64,000 bases of DNA from Ciona savignyi (GCA_000149265.1 CH003275.1:1797289-1861288), one strand, 5' to 3'; counted from the first letter of the stretch, positions 32,601-52,225 are shown. Made by a program: numbers and translations. The notes: a model not told the origin generated them from the letters alone.

Positions 32601-35600
32601 ATATAAATATGTTTGGTTACTGGTAACTAGAACTTGAGCAGTAAGCATGCTTATATACTTTTGTTAGAAAATGCACAAGCTTTTGATTATGGAATATTAC
32701 AAAAGCTTGTCAAGTTAAATATTAATGGTGTGATTATTTAGTCATTTTTATCTGAGGGAGTTCGTTAGTTGTTTTTAATCTCAGTATGCTCGTAGTCGAG
32801 TTACCAGAGCTACATGTTGGTATTTACCAAAGCTACCGTATATGTTGAGTATTTTGTTATTAGTTGATAAATTATAAAGTAACTTTAATATTATACCATA
32901 TAACAGGGCTTCCAAACTTTCAAGCTTGTGACCCCTTTCAATTTATTGAAATTATGCGACCTTTCTACAATAGATATGGTAGTTCAATAAATAAAGCAGT
33001 TTGTGTAAAATTAATGAACTCTTTGTGACGCCATAAAATTCATTGCATGACCTTTTGCGTTGTCGTGAACCCAGTTAGAAAAGCACTCGCGTATAAGATA
33101 CAAGTACAGTTGCTCTTTTTTGCAGGTGAGTTGAATAGAGGATTTGCGTTTGTTGAATACAGCACCCACAGAGCTGCAGCCATGGCTAGAAGAAAGCTCA
33201 TACCCTGCCATATCACTCTGTTCGGTAGTGAAATAGTTACGGATTGGGCTGAACCTGAAGTAGATGTGAGTTGTAGTATGATGTGTGTTTGGTGTATCAA
33301 GATTATTATTAAGGCCAAAAGCGCATTTAATCATTAGTCAAATGGTTTTGCATTCAAATCTAGCCGCTTTTTAAATCACACGCGTGTATCGTAATTTAAG
33401 CGCTTTGTGAATGTTGTTATGACACAGAAAAATTGTTTTGGTTAAAGAAAAAAAATGCATGATAGAAATCAGCTATTGTGTGAATCCATGTTTTTACTAC
33501 TGTAGTTTTGCCGTTTTTTTCTGCTCCTGTCTAATTGTTATATCCTCTTATCTTTAGTAAAAAAATTATTTAAAACGAAATAACAACCAGCGCAACAAGT
33601 CACTAAGCTTCATAAACACATTTCTGACAGACGACAGATAACACAAGTAGGATCAAAAACGTGTACGTGCGGAACCTCAAATCCACCACCACCGAGTTGC
33701 AAGTTTACACTGCGTTCAACACAATAAGACCCGGGGCCATCGAGAGGGTGAAGAAGATAGAAGACAGGGATTACGCGTTTGTGCATTTCCAGCGCAGAGA
33801 GGACGCTCTCTATGCTGTGCAGGTGGGTCATTTTACTCATTGGCCGTTCATTTATTCTCTACCTGGTTATTAACCGACAATATCAGTGGTGTTATGTTGA
33901 AGTAAATTGGTGTTCTTATTGCACTATCGTGGTGCCAGCGGCCAAATTTTTAAAACAAAAATTCATTTTTTGTTTTTGTCAATGAATCTAACTGAATGCT
34001 TAAAGGCGAAAGATCATACTAATAAGGGAAGGCTTTTAAGTCACAAAATCTATAGGCCTAATAAACCCATTTAGGGCAAGAGTGTTGTTGAGAATGCTAA
34101 CACGGCACATAAATAGCAGCCTTCAAGGATAATGCGTTACTGAAAATTCCCTTACCACAACTTTCAGGTAATGAATGGCCAGCGCATAGATGGTCAGGAG
34201 ATTCAAGTTTCTCTCGCTAAACCACCAAGCAATAAACGTGACACCACCAACTCAGCCCTACAACCTATGCAGCAAAGAGGTAAAGCGTTTTGGCGATTCT
34301 ATTTTGATCAAGCTATTTTTTGCCCCAAACATTCAAGATTGGAGTTCAGCGTTTATTACCAAACATATTCTAGCTTTGTTTTCAACTGTTGCTTATTATC
34401 TGCCTTTTTTTCTGTGCAAGTTTGGAGTATACTATGATTTATCACAGTGAATCGCACATGGTGTACTATCGCACATGCAATCGTTTGATTACCTAGCTTT
34501 TAGTCCGCTTTCTTCAAGACACATGCCGACTTGCCCGCTTTATCCCGGATCTATGATAGCTCCGGGCGCTGGAGTATTGGGCCTTTTATGGCATTAATTC
34601 CTGGTCCCGGTGGCTACCTCGGACCCGCCCATACTTATGTGATGTAATCGTGCGCATTGTCAGGTTTCTGGACCTATGGCACTATTACGTGTATTGTATC
34701 TGTATGTGATGGAGAAATTCCTTCAATTTTGGTAGAACCAAATTTTTGGTACTGGATATAAGCCTCTATATGCCTTTTCCCAGGAACTATATGCATAAGT
34801 TAGACACAACCTTCAATCCTACAACCTTTTGACTGAAGTGTGAAGCAATAAACCGACAAGCTATCATATTGGAGATTTTGGGTGGAATTTAATTGTAACT
34901 ATGGCATGTTACCACAACTGTCGTTTTGTCCATTTTGCCAGATTAAATCGTTTTGTCCATTAAGCTGCCAGTTTAAATTGCTGCTCTTTGAGACACAACT
35001 TTGAGGTAATGTAGAAACCAACTAGTTATATTGACTTATTTGTCCACAGCATCAGTGGTTCCCACCCATCTTAGCATGTACGATAGAATGAACAACATGA
35101 TGCTTCCAAAGACTCCACAACAACCCTATCTGCAGTCCGTCAACTCCAATCAATCGGATTACAATAACTTGGGCCAATCTGTGAGTTTTCAAATGTGTAA
35201 CCATATGGTTTATAGGTTGTGCGGAAACTCCTTTCGTGTTTAGTTTAGTTTATTTTTTGTTTCCACGATGAAAACATGAAGCAGGACTATTAATAAAAAT
35301 TTGGAAAACGGGCAAAACGACAGTCGTTAGAACATGTCTAAAAAGCAATAAATTATTAAATTTTGGTAAAATTAGACGTTGCCGCCAAACTCAAATAAAA
35401 AAAAATAAAAATAATTAATTCTTTATAAAAAAAATAACAGACTGCAGTATACCCGGCACCCCAACTATAGACAGTGTACATGAGGTAATGTGTCGTGAAC
35501 AGCTATTAGTGTTCCCATTCCCGGGAATTAACACTACTATACTATTCTAACTGATTGATGGTATAGGGGCTACTTTTATCAAAGTTTATTTGTCAATTTG

Positions 35601-38600
35601 CTTGGTGTTAATGACCAAGGTAGGACAGAGAATGGAGTTATGGTTATATCTGGTAAAAAAATTACACCCTCTGCTTTTTGGCATAATGCAACTTGCTAGT
35701 TGGAATACTGGGCGCTATTAAAGTGTGTGATAGACACTACAGTCTACAGCCTTAGTTTTTTTAAACCAATAAATCTCTGGGTTTAAGCAAGTGCTTAGAA
35801 AGATCTTTGCATAATCAAACCATTGATAAGCAAACAGGATGGTTTTGACATCCTAACTGTTCAACTGACTGTCCAGAATTGGTAGCAGTGAGCTCTAACT
35901 TTTATAAAAAAAATTGCCTATACTTATTCTCAAACTTCACTAATTTTTTACAGCAAGCAGCAATGAAACTCCAGCAATCTCTCCGTTTGCTTCAAAGCTC
36001 TGCCCTGCCGCCCCCTTACCCGATGAAAACCCCGCCCCCCATCAGCTCAATATATTCTCCATCTGAGTCGTCTATCACTGGGTCATCCAAGGACCACCTC
36101 TGCGCACCAAGGCCGAAAACTGACTCCAAAAATAACCTGACGCCTGTGTCAACACTTGACCATATTGCAAAGATCGACTGCCCAGTGGTAAGTGGTTATT
36201 TAAAATCATGTAAAAAAAATTTATATAATAGAGATCTGTGTTAGTTATGCAAAAAAAAATTGTTTTGTCATTGGGATAAAATTGGGTAAAAATTATCCCA
36301 GACTATTTGATGTAGAAGAATGTGTGGCATTACTATCCTTGCTATGTATGACTTAGTATAGCTTAAAACTGATTACAACACTTAATCAGACAAATCAACT
36401 CTTACTGGATAAATGTATATATATAATAAAAAAATACCTGTATTATATATAATAACAAAAATAAAGGTTAATTCTACTTACTTAAATCCCTTGATGGAAA
36501 ATACAGGGGAATTGTCAAATAATTTTGTAGGTTGTGGTTTTTTTTACTTAGGTTTAGGGCCATGTCGTCTATTTATTTATTTATATTCGCTTTTTTTAAA
36601 TGACGTGTTTTAACGACTGTTCGTTTTGTCAATATTTAATACCTGGGCAAAAAGGAATAATGTAAACTTAATCTACATCTTAAATCAAAAAATGTTTGTT
36701 AAGGTAATGTAGGTTAAAATATGTTGAATAGGATAGGATATTCACGTTTATCCCCGTGAATGGGAAAACCAAGGGGGTTATTACACAGGCAATCGTCAGA
36801 TCACCCACCGTCGGGTTGCCGGAGCTATCCATTGTTTTGTGTATAATATAGACGTTCCTTCAATTTGTTAGAACCCATTAATCCGCTGGTTTCATACAAT
36901 GTGCTTAAAGTGCCTTGCCCAAGGACACAACCGACTAGCTAGCAACCAGTTTTGTGCCTACAACCCTTCGGCTGAAAGGTGCCGCACAAAACCACCAGAC
37001 CAACCGGTCGGACAATCTTGTTATTGTAGGTTTACCTGGACGAGGTGAGCATGATCTTCAACAACGGCGACCGCCCCAAGTACTCGTTGCTGACTGATGG
37101 TTGTCGTGGTAGCACGCAGTATGTCTACCAGGTCTCGTTCATGGGTGAAACCTACACCCCCACCCCGGAGCACTACTCCTACAATATCACCGAGGCACAT
37201 AAAAAGGCAGCAACTTACGTGCTGCAACAAATAGGTTGGTGCATTTTGATGTACTGAGGCGGTTTTAAAAAGCAACACTAAGAGAAGGATACTAAAACTA
37301 TGGATGCTGCTTACTAAAACTATGGAAACTAATTATAATCCTGCATTCCTGCCCCAAATACTCATCTTAATCTCATAACTAACACTAACCCCAGCCCTTT
37401 TAATGTCATAACCTTGATTTTATTGAGCCGTTTTCCTCCTATTAGTTTTCCCTGTTATGAGTAGATTTTCTCAAAGTTACTACAAATAGCCGTATACAAA
37501 AATGTATGTATTGTTCTGGTATATTTGTCAACTTAGGTAACCTTTGATTAGGATAGGATAGGACATAGGATATTCGTGTTTATCCCGTGAATGGGAAAAC
37601 CAAGGGGCTTAACACATGGGCAGTAGTGAGATCACCTTGTGTCCACTGTCGGGTTACCTGAGCTATTGCAGTGTGTTGTGTATGATTCACACGTTCCTTC
37701 AATTTGGTAGAACCCATTAATCCGCTGGGTTCAGGCAATGTCCGTTAAGTATCTTGCCCAAAGACACAACCGACTAGCTAACGAAAAGTTTCGTATCTGC
37801 AACCCTTCGGTTGAAAGGCGTCGCACTGAACCACCAGACTAACCGGTCGGATTGTAAGGATGATATTGATCGCTAACTGGTCCACTGTTTAAACAAGTAT
37901 AAAGTTAATTGTCCAAGGACAAAACTGGTTAGTTTGATGCTGGTGTCAACCCCATCCAAGTTCGATTTAGTACCATATATACCAACTGGATAAAAATTAT
38001 GTTTCATTTTATTGAACAATTTTGGGTAGCCATCATCCTTACATCTCGCTTTGTATCTGATGCTGTGTAAATATATTTTCCAGATCCGTGGATGAAGCGT
38101 AAAATAGTGGAGATGGTGAATGGAAATAATGGTTATCTAACCAAACAAACCAATGGTTACGGGAACCAGAAAACAACCAGCGAAAGTTATTCTGGCACTT
38201 CGGCGTGGGGGACTGTGGAGGTATTTTCTCACTGGATGTGATTATCTCTGGGTGGAACAACAAAGGGTGCTATGACGTGAACATCATAATGTTACCAGAG
38301 ATATTGCAATGTGCTGTGTATGATTTAGATGTTTTCATTTTGAGTATGGCGCATTAAACTACTGGTTTTTGGTGATTTACTCTAAGTTTATTGCCCAAGG
38401 ACATAGTTGACTAGCTGGTGACCAGTTTTGATCTTGCATCTTTTGACCGACAGACAATGTATTAACTCACTTAGCTATTTAACCTGACAAAAGCTGGGAC
38501 ATTATTATAGTTTTTGTATCACCATTGATCTAATGTGTTCAAGCAACGCCTGCTAAGTTCCCTGCTCGAAGACACAATCAACCAGCCACCAGCAGGTTTC

Positions 38601-39665
38601 GATCACCTACCTTTTTGGTTCGTGGATAATTCGTTTTCATACAAACCAAATGGCCGGACAAGGATATGTCTAATCTATAGGAGGGAAATGTCAATTGTCA
38701 TAATATAATTATCAGAATTTTGAGTGCCAACCGGTTCCTTAGGATATTTATTATTTGATTTCACCACAATTTGTGAGGAACAGTAACTTTAAAATGGAGG
38801 CAATCGGCAATCAGCAACATCTGTTTATTTCTTGCTCATGGACACTAGGAATTCTAAACAGTTGTTATAGATCAGAATTTTCTTTCCTTCCTCAGAAGCC
38901 CTCTTACGATCTAGATTCGATTCGAAATGGTTCTTTCAAGATGAGTACAACCACCACCAGCTTTCCAAAACCCACCAGTGATAACTTCAACATCACACCA
39001 CCAAGCCCTGTTGTGACATCATCACTGGGATTAACCAATGGATTATGGAATCAAATGAAATATGTAAACGGGTTGGATGATAAGGTAAGAATGGGTATTA
39101 GCAAGCCACCCTTTTAATAGAATAGAAGAAACTAAAGTTTAATCTGTTGAATGGAGTACCACGGAGCCGAAATTTAGTTTTTAAAGTTATTGCAGTGTAT
39201 TTATTATTAGATTTTAGATATTACTTCAACATTGTATGCTAATAAGGGACACAAGCTGGGGTTATACCTGTTTCTCAGTGATGGGATTCAAAATTTTAAG
39301 AACAGCTTCTCTTTTGTATCGTACTTACTAACAACAGGTTCCCTAAAAGGTCTAATGTCTGTAAAAAAGCAAGAATCAGATTGGTGATTATCCAGACGTT
39401 CCAAGAACGGGTTCGACCGAACCCATGCAAACTTCTTAAATCCCATCACTGATGTTTCTTTTTTGATCTGCATTCTTAATCAAGTAATTTATTACCACCC
39501 CAGAGTTCCGTTGATTATACCAGCTACTGCAGCAAGCCATCTAACACTCTCTCAGCCAACAGCAGAAGTCAACTCTCAATGTCAGCTTTCTCTCAGACCG
39601 GCTCTGCTTTTGATCGGATGTCAAACACAACTGATCGTCTGAGCTCTCTCACGTTCAACTTGTAA
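29652..39665 (+). CDS. A1CF/RBM46/RBM47-family RNA-binding protein, 13 exons
   Basis: Vertebrate members bind mRNA; A1CF and RBM47 are cofactors of APOBEC1 C-to-U editing and RBM46 acts in germ cells. Exons: 29652-29730, 30286-30425, 31093-31268, 32012-32124, 33126-33265, 33631-33822, 34168-34279, 35050-35180, 35954-36187, 37030-37234, 38084-38220, 38896-39084, 39504-39665. All use GT-AG and stay in frame: 669 residues. The N terminus keeps the family lead ([34 protein letters not shown]). RRM1 spans about 53-130, RRM2 133-214 ([38 protein letters not shown]) and RRM3 227-299 ([22 protein letters not shown]). A DND1/A1CF-type double-stranded-RNA-binding domain lies in exon 10 (about 440-507). 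A Ser/Pro-rich tail differs from A1CF. I cannot choose between the three vertebrate paralogues; it may be the single ancestor-like copy. Confidence 0.92.
31297..31590 (-). repeat. tRNA-derived SINE, near full length, minus orientation
   Basis: In intron 3 of the A1CF-like gene, starting about 29 bases after the donor at 31269. Shows AAGGATATTCATG, CCCCGTGGATGGGAAAACC, GCCCATCGTTGGGTTACCGG and a head ending ACTAGACTAACCGGCCGG. Confidence 0.85.
32229..32583. mobile_element. MITE-like element with GGGCCAAAAAT ends
   Basis: Left CTGGGCCAAAAATCC and right ATTTTTGGCCCTG form terminal inverted repeats of about 13 bases. Subterminal GCGAGTA and CACGCGAGTG stretches are also inverted. The interior matches the copy at 19706-20030. 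No clear target duplication. Confidence 0.6.
34555..34650 (+). repeat. Dispersed repeat with GGGCCTTTTATGGC core, copy 2
   Basis: TATTGGGCCTTTTATGGC, ATTCCTGGTCCCGGTGGCTA and GGACCCGCCCATACTTATG, related to copies near 21.2, 44.5 and 53.3 kb. In an intron of the A1CF-like gene. Confidence 0.55.
36728..37014 (-). repeat. tRNA-derived SINE next to a splice acceptor
   Basis: Inverse SINE copy from GGATAGGATATTCACG to the head AACCACCAGACCAACCGG. Its end lies about 15 bases before exon 10 of the A1CF-like gene (37030). Confidence 0.85.
37550..37853 (-). repeat. tRNA-derived SINE, near full length, minus orientation
   Basis: Between exons 10 and 11 of the A1CF-like gene. Shows GGATAGGATAGGACATAGG, CTGTCGGGTTACCTGAGC, GGCAATGTCCGTTAAGTA and a head ending CCAGACTAACCGGTCGG. 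Confidence 0.85.
38265..38640 (-). repeat. Strongly diverged SINE remnants
   Basis: Pieces such as GTTACCAGAGATATTGCAAT, GTGCTGTGTATGATT, TTGCCCAAGGACATAGTTGA and a second CGAAGACACAATCAACC block suggest one or two old inverse SINE copies. Boundaries are uncertain. Confidence 0.45.
39276..39451 (+). mobile_element. hAT-like MITE, 176 bp
   Basis: Ends are CAGTGATGGGATTCAA and its inverse (AAATCCCATCACTG). Flanked by ctgtttct (39268-39275) and atgtttct (39452-39459), a 7-of-8 match to an 8-bp target duplication as made by hAT transposases. It lies in the last intron of the A1CF-like gene. A second copy of the same length is at 50985-51160. Confidence 0.75.
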
Positions 39666-40880
39666 TTCATCAGAAAATTTTTAAACAGCTGTAGAGTAAT
39701 ATAAAACAAGTTTTGATTGAATTTTTAAACAATTTGGATAATTTTTACAATGCGATTATATAACGTCTTTAATTCAACAGTTAAAATTACCCCTCTGAAA
39801 CTACCAATTTTTATGTCGATGATTTAAAAAATAACGATTTTTAAAATATCTGTTTTCATGTAAGATCAAACTCAATTTATGTTTTTACCCGAAAAAAGTT
39901 CCTTTTTTAAAACGATTTTATCAGAATGAGAAATTTATGTTCCAAATCAACCCTGCTTTGTTTTATTTTATTAAGTTTCATCTGAAATTTTAATGAAATA
40001 ACCGACTTTTAAATCAGACCTTTTAAGAAAATATCAGATTTTTATGCATTGATTAAAATAGACAATCATACACTGAGTGATCTCCACAGAATTTTGAACC
40101 AAATTTATAATCAGTTTTTGTTGAAGAAGATTTATCAAAATTTCAATGCTGTTTAAATGAAAAAATCAAAAATTTCATTTCGTTTTTGTCTTTCGTTCGT
40201 TAGTTGTTGTTGTTTTTTAATACTTTTTCTTGTTCGTTATTTGTACTGCACAGTTGATTAAAAACACTTTTAAAATGAAAATTGTAATTTATCAAAACAC
40301 ACATGTATAATACAGGTAAGACAAAAAAGGTACAATGAACAATATAGTGTTGTATATACTGCGACAAAATTAAAATGGTGACTCCTTCAAAATATAGTAC
40401 CTTAATTCCTGGTTTTTATTACATATATTTGCCATCAAATAGCTGCTTACCCAATCATGGATTTAATTAATCTATTTATTTTTAAAAACATTTAAAAATG
40501 TCCGCTAAGTTGGGGGAAATAAAAAAAAAATGCAAGATCTTAAGGTCCTGGATGAGTTCTTTTCAACATGGTGTTGGACCTACAAAAATATAAAATGAGA
40601 TAAGAACATAGACCTACATTAAGCATGGGGGCATATTAATAAATGTTGGTTTTTAGTACAACTTCTTATGGCAAGTGCCTTGATATACATCCCAGGAGTT
40701 TAATTGGTACTTTAATCACGAAAAATAAAATTTTGATTGATACTGGGTAAGTCTGCTGTGCAAATTAATTAATTATTGCAATAATTAGTAATTACAAATG
40801 CCTGACCAGAGTAAAATGTGTATAAAGCAATAAAAAACACTTCCATCTGTGAATACCATTCATAAATAAAAATGCAATTC

Positions 40881-41969
40881 TTAACTCTTTCACTCCCGGC
40901 CAAATGCATTAATTCAAACATGCTGTCCCGCAGTGTTTTTTACAATTTTTAGTCATTTTCAAATTAGCACAGTTTTTCTAAAGTTTATGCTATGATTTAA
41001 TATTTAGTATGGTTGGAAAGATAATTTATCCCTCTTTTAAACAAGCTGCACATCTAAAATCTACCTCTAATAAAGAATATATTATGTAAACTTTAGTGAA
41101 CACCACTTTTTATGCAAAGAAAATTCTGCTCGACTTTGAAAAATTTGAGGTGCACTGACAAACGAAATACTCACTTATTATTGGAATGCCCAAATGAGAT
41201 GAAAATTGGAATGTAGATTGTCTAATAGTTTTTGTACTCAGGAAAATTCGAACTGTATTTCTATCTTCAGTAGTTTTTTTACTATTTGTAATTGAAATTT
41301 CCCTTTTTTCTGACTATATTATGAAAACTTGAACCAAAACGCATTGAAGTTTTTAGTTTTGTAGAACTAAAATAGTAAAAAGTATAAAAAGAACAGTGAA
41401 GGAAGTGTAAAAAGGGCATACAAAACCAAACAAACGCAAATACTATATCCAATATTCTTCAAAGCAGGGCACACCGAACTAGCTAGTCTCGCCGCCTTTT
41501 TCTTTATCGTGCGCTCAGCAGGCCCAGCTGGATTCATGCTTTGGTGAACACGAAGCATAACCGCCTGCTGCGAAAACGTCACCAACGCTCTCCTTTTTAT
41601 CTCAACGGCACGAAATTCACAGAGAATGTAAAGAAAGACTTGCTTGACAAAAAGAGCTTCTTCTGCAAGTTAACACGACTCCTATTGGCTGAGTTAGTCA
41701 CGTGTAAATTCGTGTAAAATCGATAGAAATAAGAGGCGAAGCCTTGAAAAAGAAAGGCTATCACTCCTCGCATTTTTAATATTTCTCCACGATAATCACA
41801 GAGAATAAAATATAGGGTTTCCTTGATCGAATGAGCCATAGCTGAGGTCTCTACCATTACGCATTGCGGAGAAATCGTTTTTTAGATTTGTATCCATTTA
41901 TGGACAGACGGGATACCATGTTTTCCCACCAACTCGCCATATATGGCGAGTTGGGAGGGAAAGAGTTAA
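40881..41969. mobile_element. piggyBac-like non-autonomous element with TTAA ends
   Basis: TTAA at 40881-40884 is followed by CTCTTTCACTCCC. The other end is GGGAGGGAAAGAG followed by TTAA at 41966-41969. The ends are inverted repeats matching at 12 of 13 bases, and TTAA flanks are the target duplication of the piggyBac superfamily, whose vertebrate MITEs have similar TTAACNCTTT starts. The element is 1081 bp inside the TTAA pair. There is no DDD transposase frame. A perfect palindrome lies just inside the right end. An internal GC-richer block (about 41455-41880) has two minus-strand open frames of 72 and 86 codons that I do not recognise. Confidence 0.7.
41927..41952. repeat. Perfect 26-bp palindrome in the piggyBac-like element
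   Basis: Arms CCAACTCGCC and GGCGAGTTGG are joined by ATATAT, itself palindromic, so the whole stretch is its own reverse complement. It is subterminal, about 14 bases from the right TTAA. Such sites can be transposase-binding or hairpin-forming; this is inference. Confidence 0.8.
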
Positions 41970-42029
41970 AATAAATATTATCTTTCTGAAATAATACAGT
42001 GGTAATAATCATGCTTTTGTGGGAACAGT

Positions 42030-49609
<7,580 letters not shown>

Positions 49610-50984
49610 TTTTAGTTTCTTTATTGATAAATTCTTTATGTTGTTAAAAATATCACATTTTCGGTGTTAAAATCGATAAACTGAAGACTAAAATACGTCC
49701 ACCAGTTCCTCGAGATCTCGTAAAGTGAAAACACAAACAATCGTGACTACATCACGTGAGAATGACGTTACCAGCTGGTACGATTCAGCGCCCCACCAAG
49801 CGGTTCGAAATTTTGTTGTATGTTTCTCACAAGTGGCGTTGTAGAGTCGGAATTGTTGAAAACGGTTTGATTTTTTTAAAACTCTGTACGGTCGTTTGGC
49901 CGAATGGTTAACGCGACCAATACATATATAGCAATTCGATATATAAAAAACGGACCCATCATGGGAAACGAAAGCAGAGCCTGGTAACAAAAGAAGAAAC
50001 ATAAATTAAAAAACGTATACTATAAAAAAGGTCTTATGCGACTAGTAGGTTTATGGCTAATACCAAATGATAAATAAACCAACAAGATAAATTTTGGCTA
50101 TTTTGGATATGCTTGTTATAATTTAGAAATATCTAAAATCGCTGTTTTTGACCTAAGGAAAATTTATTAGACTGTTTTTACTTTTAGAAAAATATCAATT
50201 AGACTGTCAATAAACGAACATGAATAAGACTGTCAATATACAAGTGCCTAATTTTGGTCAAAATGTAGGCCTCTTATAAAAATTGATATAAAGTAAAAAC
50301 TTGTCTAATAATATGTTTCGGATGATAAAATTGTACTTTACTTTTAACACAATATAGCCTACACAATATCTATTGTATTCTTATAAACTTTACGATACAC
50401 TCCTGTACTAATATGGTGTGTAAACCATAACTTTGGATACGATTTAAAGTTGTTTTTATAAAATGATAATGGGCGCGTCTTGGTTTTCTCCGAGAGCCTT
50501 TGTCGTGGAGCAATACCCAAATTGTAACGCTTTTTACCCGGACCGGAGGAATAACCATGGATCACAATTGCCGAGGCACTTGTTTTGATAAGCAGTTGCT
50601 TAGGGCAAAAGGCAAAGGCAATACAGATTTTTAATTACTTCAATTGAATCACCAACTATGCGTTTGAAGAGCCCCGTATTGTATAAAGGAATGCCTTTAG
50701 TAAGTATATATGATTGCGTGGCCTCAAAAAGTCTCAGTCAGTTTAATTTGAATACATTTTTGGTTTTAAGGTTGAGTTGAAATTTGTAGAAGCTGTAGTA
50801 ATAAAATTTAAAATTTAGACCGTGGTTAGTAATTTTTCAAAGCTCATACGGCTTCAACAATGTAAGACTGTCGGTCTAACATGCAACAATATAGACGTTA
50901 CCGCCTAGTAGCCTGTAGGTGGGACTAAACATGATTTAAGATACAGAATTGTAATACTACAGATATTGTAAAAGTGTGTATACG

Positions 50985-51160
50985 CAGTGATAGGATTCAA
51001 AATTTTAAGAACAGATTCTCTTTTGTATCCTACTTACTAACAACAGGTTCCCTAAAAGGTCTAATATCTGTAACAAAGCAAGAATCGGATCGGTGATTAT
51101 CCCGACGTTCCAAGAACGGGTTCGACCGAACCCATGCGAACGTCTTGAATCCCATCACTG
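50985..51160 (+). mobile_element. hAT-like MITE, 176 bp
   Basis: Same length and more than 90% similar by eye to 39276-39451. Starts CAGTGATAGGATTCAA and ends TTGAATCCCATCACTG. Flanks tgtatacg and tatatagg match at six of eight positions, consistent with a decayed 8-bp duplication. Confidence 0.75.
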
Positions 51161-51229
51161 TATATAGGTAACAAAAATAATACTGGCTAAAATATCGCAC
51201 AGGGTTATGAAGCAATGTCCGTCGGGGCC

Positions 51230-51350
51230 TTGTTCAATTTAGTTATCAGTTGTTTTATTGTCTTACGTTAAACAACAGCAAAATGACAACTTTAAATATT
51301 GAACTTTAAGCTTAGTCATTATTGAGAATTGTCTATTTGAGGAACCCATA
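51230..51350 (+). repeat. Unclassified repeat, copy A
   Basis: TTAGTTATCAGTTGT, TATTGAACTTT and TTATTGAGAATTGTCT occur in the same order and spacing at 52108-52225, with divergent sequence between. Confidence 0.6.
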
Positions 51351-52107
51351 AAAATCATAAAACTCGTGCCCTCCTAAAGGCTAGGTTATCTCTTTGCGTT
51401 GAGACATGCCACGCATAACGAAGCACTCGTAAATTGACATATGCGCATTTCAAAATCTTGGGCATGTTCAAACCAAGAGGCGGCGGATTTTAGTTGGTAG
51501 TTAACGTTGCAAAATCATTTAAAGAAATTTAGAATGCAAGAATTTGATCTCTTATCAGGTAGCCAGGGTTAAAAACAAAAATAAATTGATTAGTCCTTTT
51601 GAACAATCGCTTTTTAGATAACCAATATACATGAAAACTGAGACGTAAAAAAGCGATTGTGTTATTTTATTATACTATATTATTACTGATTTAAGAAAAT
51701 TAATTATAATGTGCTTGCTTTCTTTACGTTAATGTAGTTAATTAGGATGGAGGAAGCATGTTTCACTTGTAATTTTTCGATAACAGCCAATACATCTTTT
51801 GTCTTGTTTTAGACTCTAAATATATACTACTTTCAAATTTTTGACAATAACTAAATCCAATTATTACATTTCCGATTTTTTTTCATTGTGTTTTAAAATG
51901 CACATTTTGGATGTACAACGACTGTATGAAACCAATCCCTATCGCGGTATGTCTATCAGTATAAATATTCCATGAGGTGCCGAAAATGAAATTCGTGCAC
52001 TTTTTGCTACTGTTTTGTAACTCTCAACTTGCCCATAGTCGGATTAGAATTATTTGAGGATAAATCAAAGCACAGCGATATATGTAAGCAATGTAAGCCA
52101 GGCGTTT

Positions 52108-52225
52108 ATTCAGTTAGTTATCAGTTGTACTGCTGTCGCCAAAGGTTAAACAAAAGAAAAGTAGAAACTCGATGTATTGAACTTTGATCTTACTTATTAT
52201 TGAGAATTGTCTGTTTATGTACCCT
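52108..52225 (+). repeat. Unclassified repeat, copy B
   Basis: Second copy of 51230-51350, about 880 bases downstream in the same orientation: AGTTAGTTATCAGTTGTAC, TATTGAACTTTGATCTTA, TTATTGAGAATTGTCTGTTT. Confidence 0.6.

Larger units (their letters stand above)
39666..42029. other. Convergent intergenic region, A1CF-like and TMEM184C 3' ends
   Basis: Contains the 3' UTR of the A1CF-like gene (several T-rich stretches to about 40.3 kb), AATAAA-like signals near 40.73 kb, and the piggyBac-like element at 40885-41965. No gene is supported. Confidence 0.6.

Noticed and set aside
41367..41857. Two minus-strand open frames as a possible transposase
   Set aside because: They lie in the piggyBac-like element but show no DDD-type catalytic pattern or Cys-rich end and are far too short.
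49889..49955. Possible tRNA-Ser gene
   Set aside because: The 5' half resembles tRNA-Ser (TTGGCCGAATGGTTAACGCG), but no acceptor stem pairing and no proper GGTTCGAATCC T-loop follow. Probably a tRNA-derived fragment.
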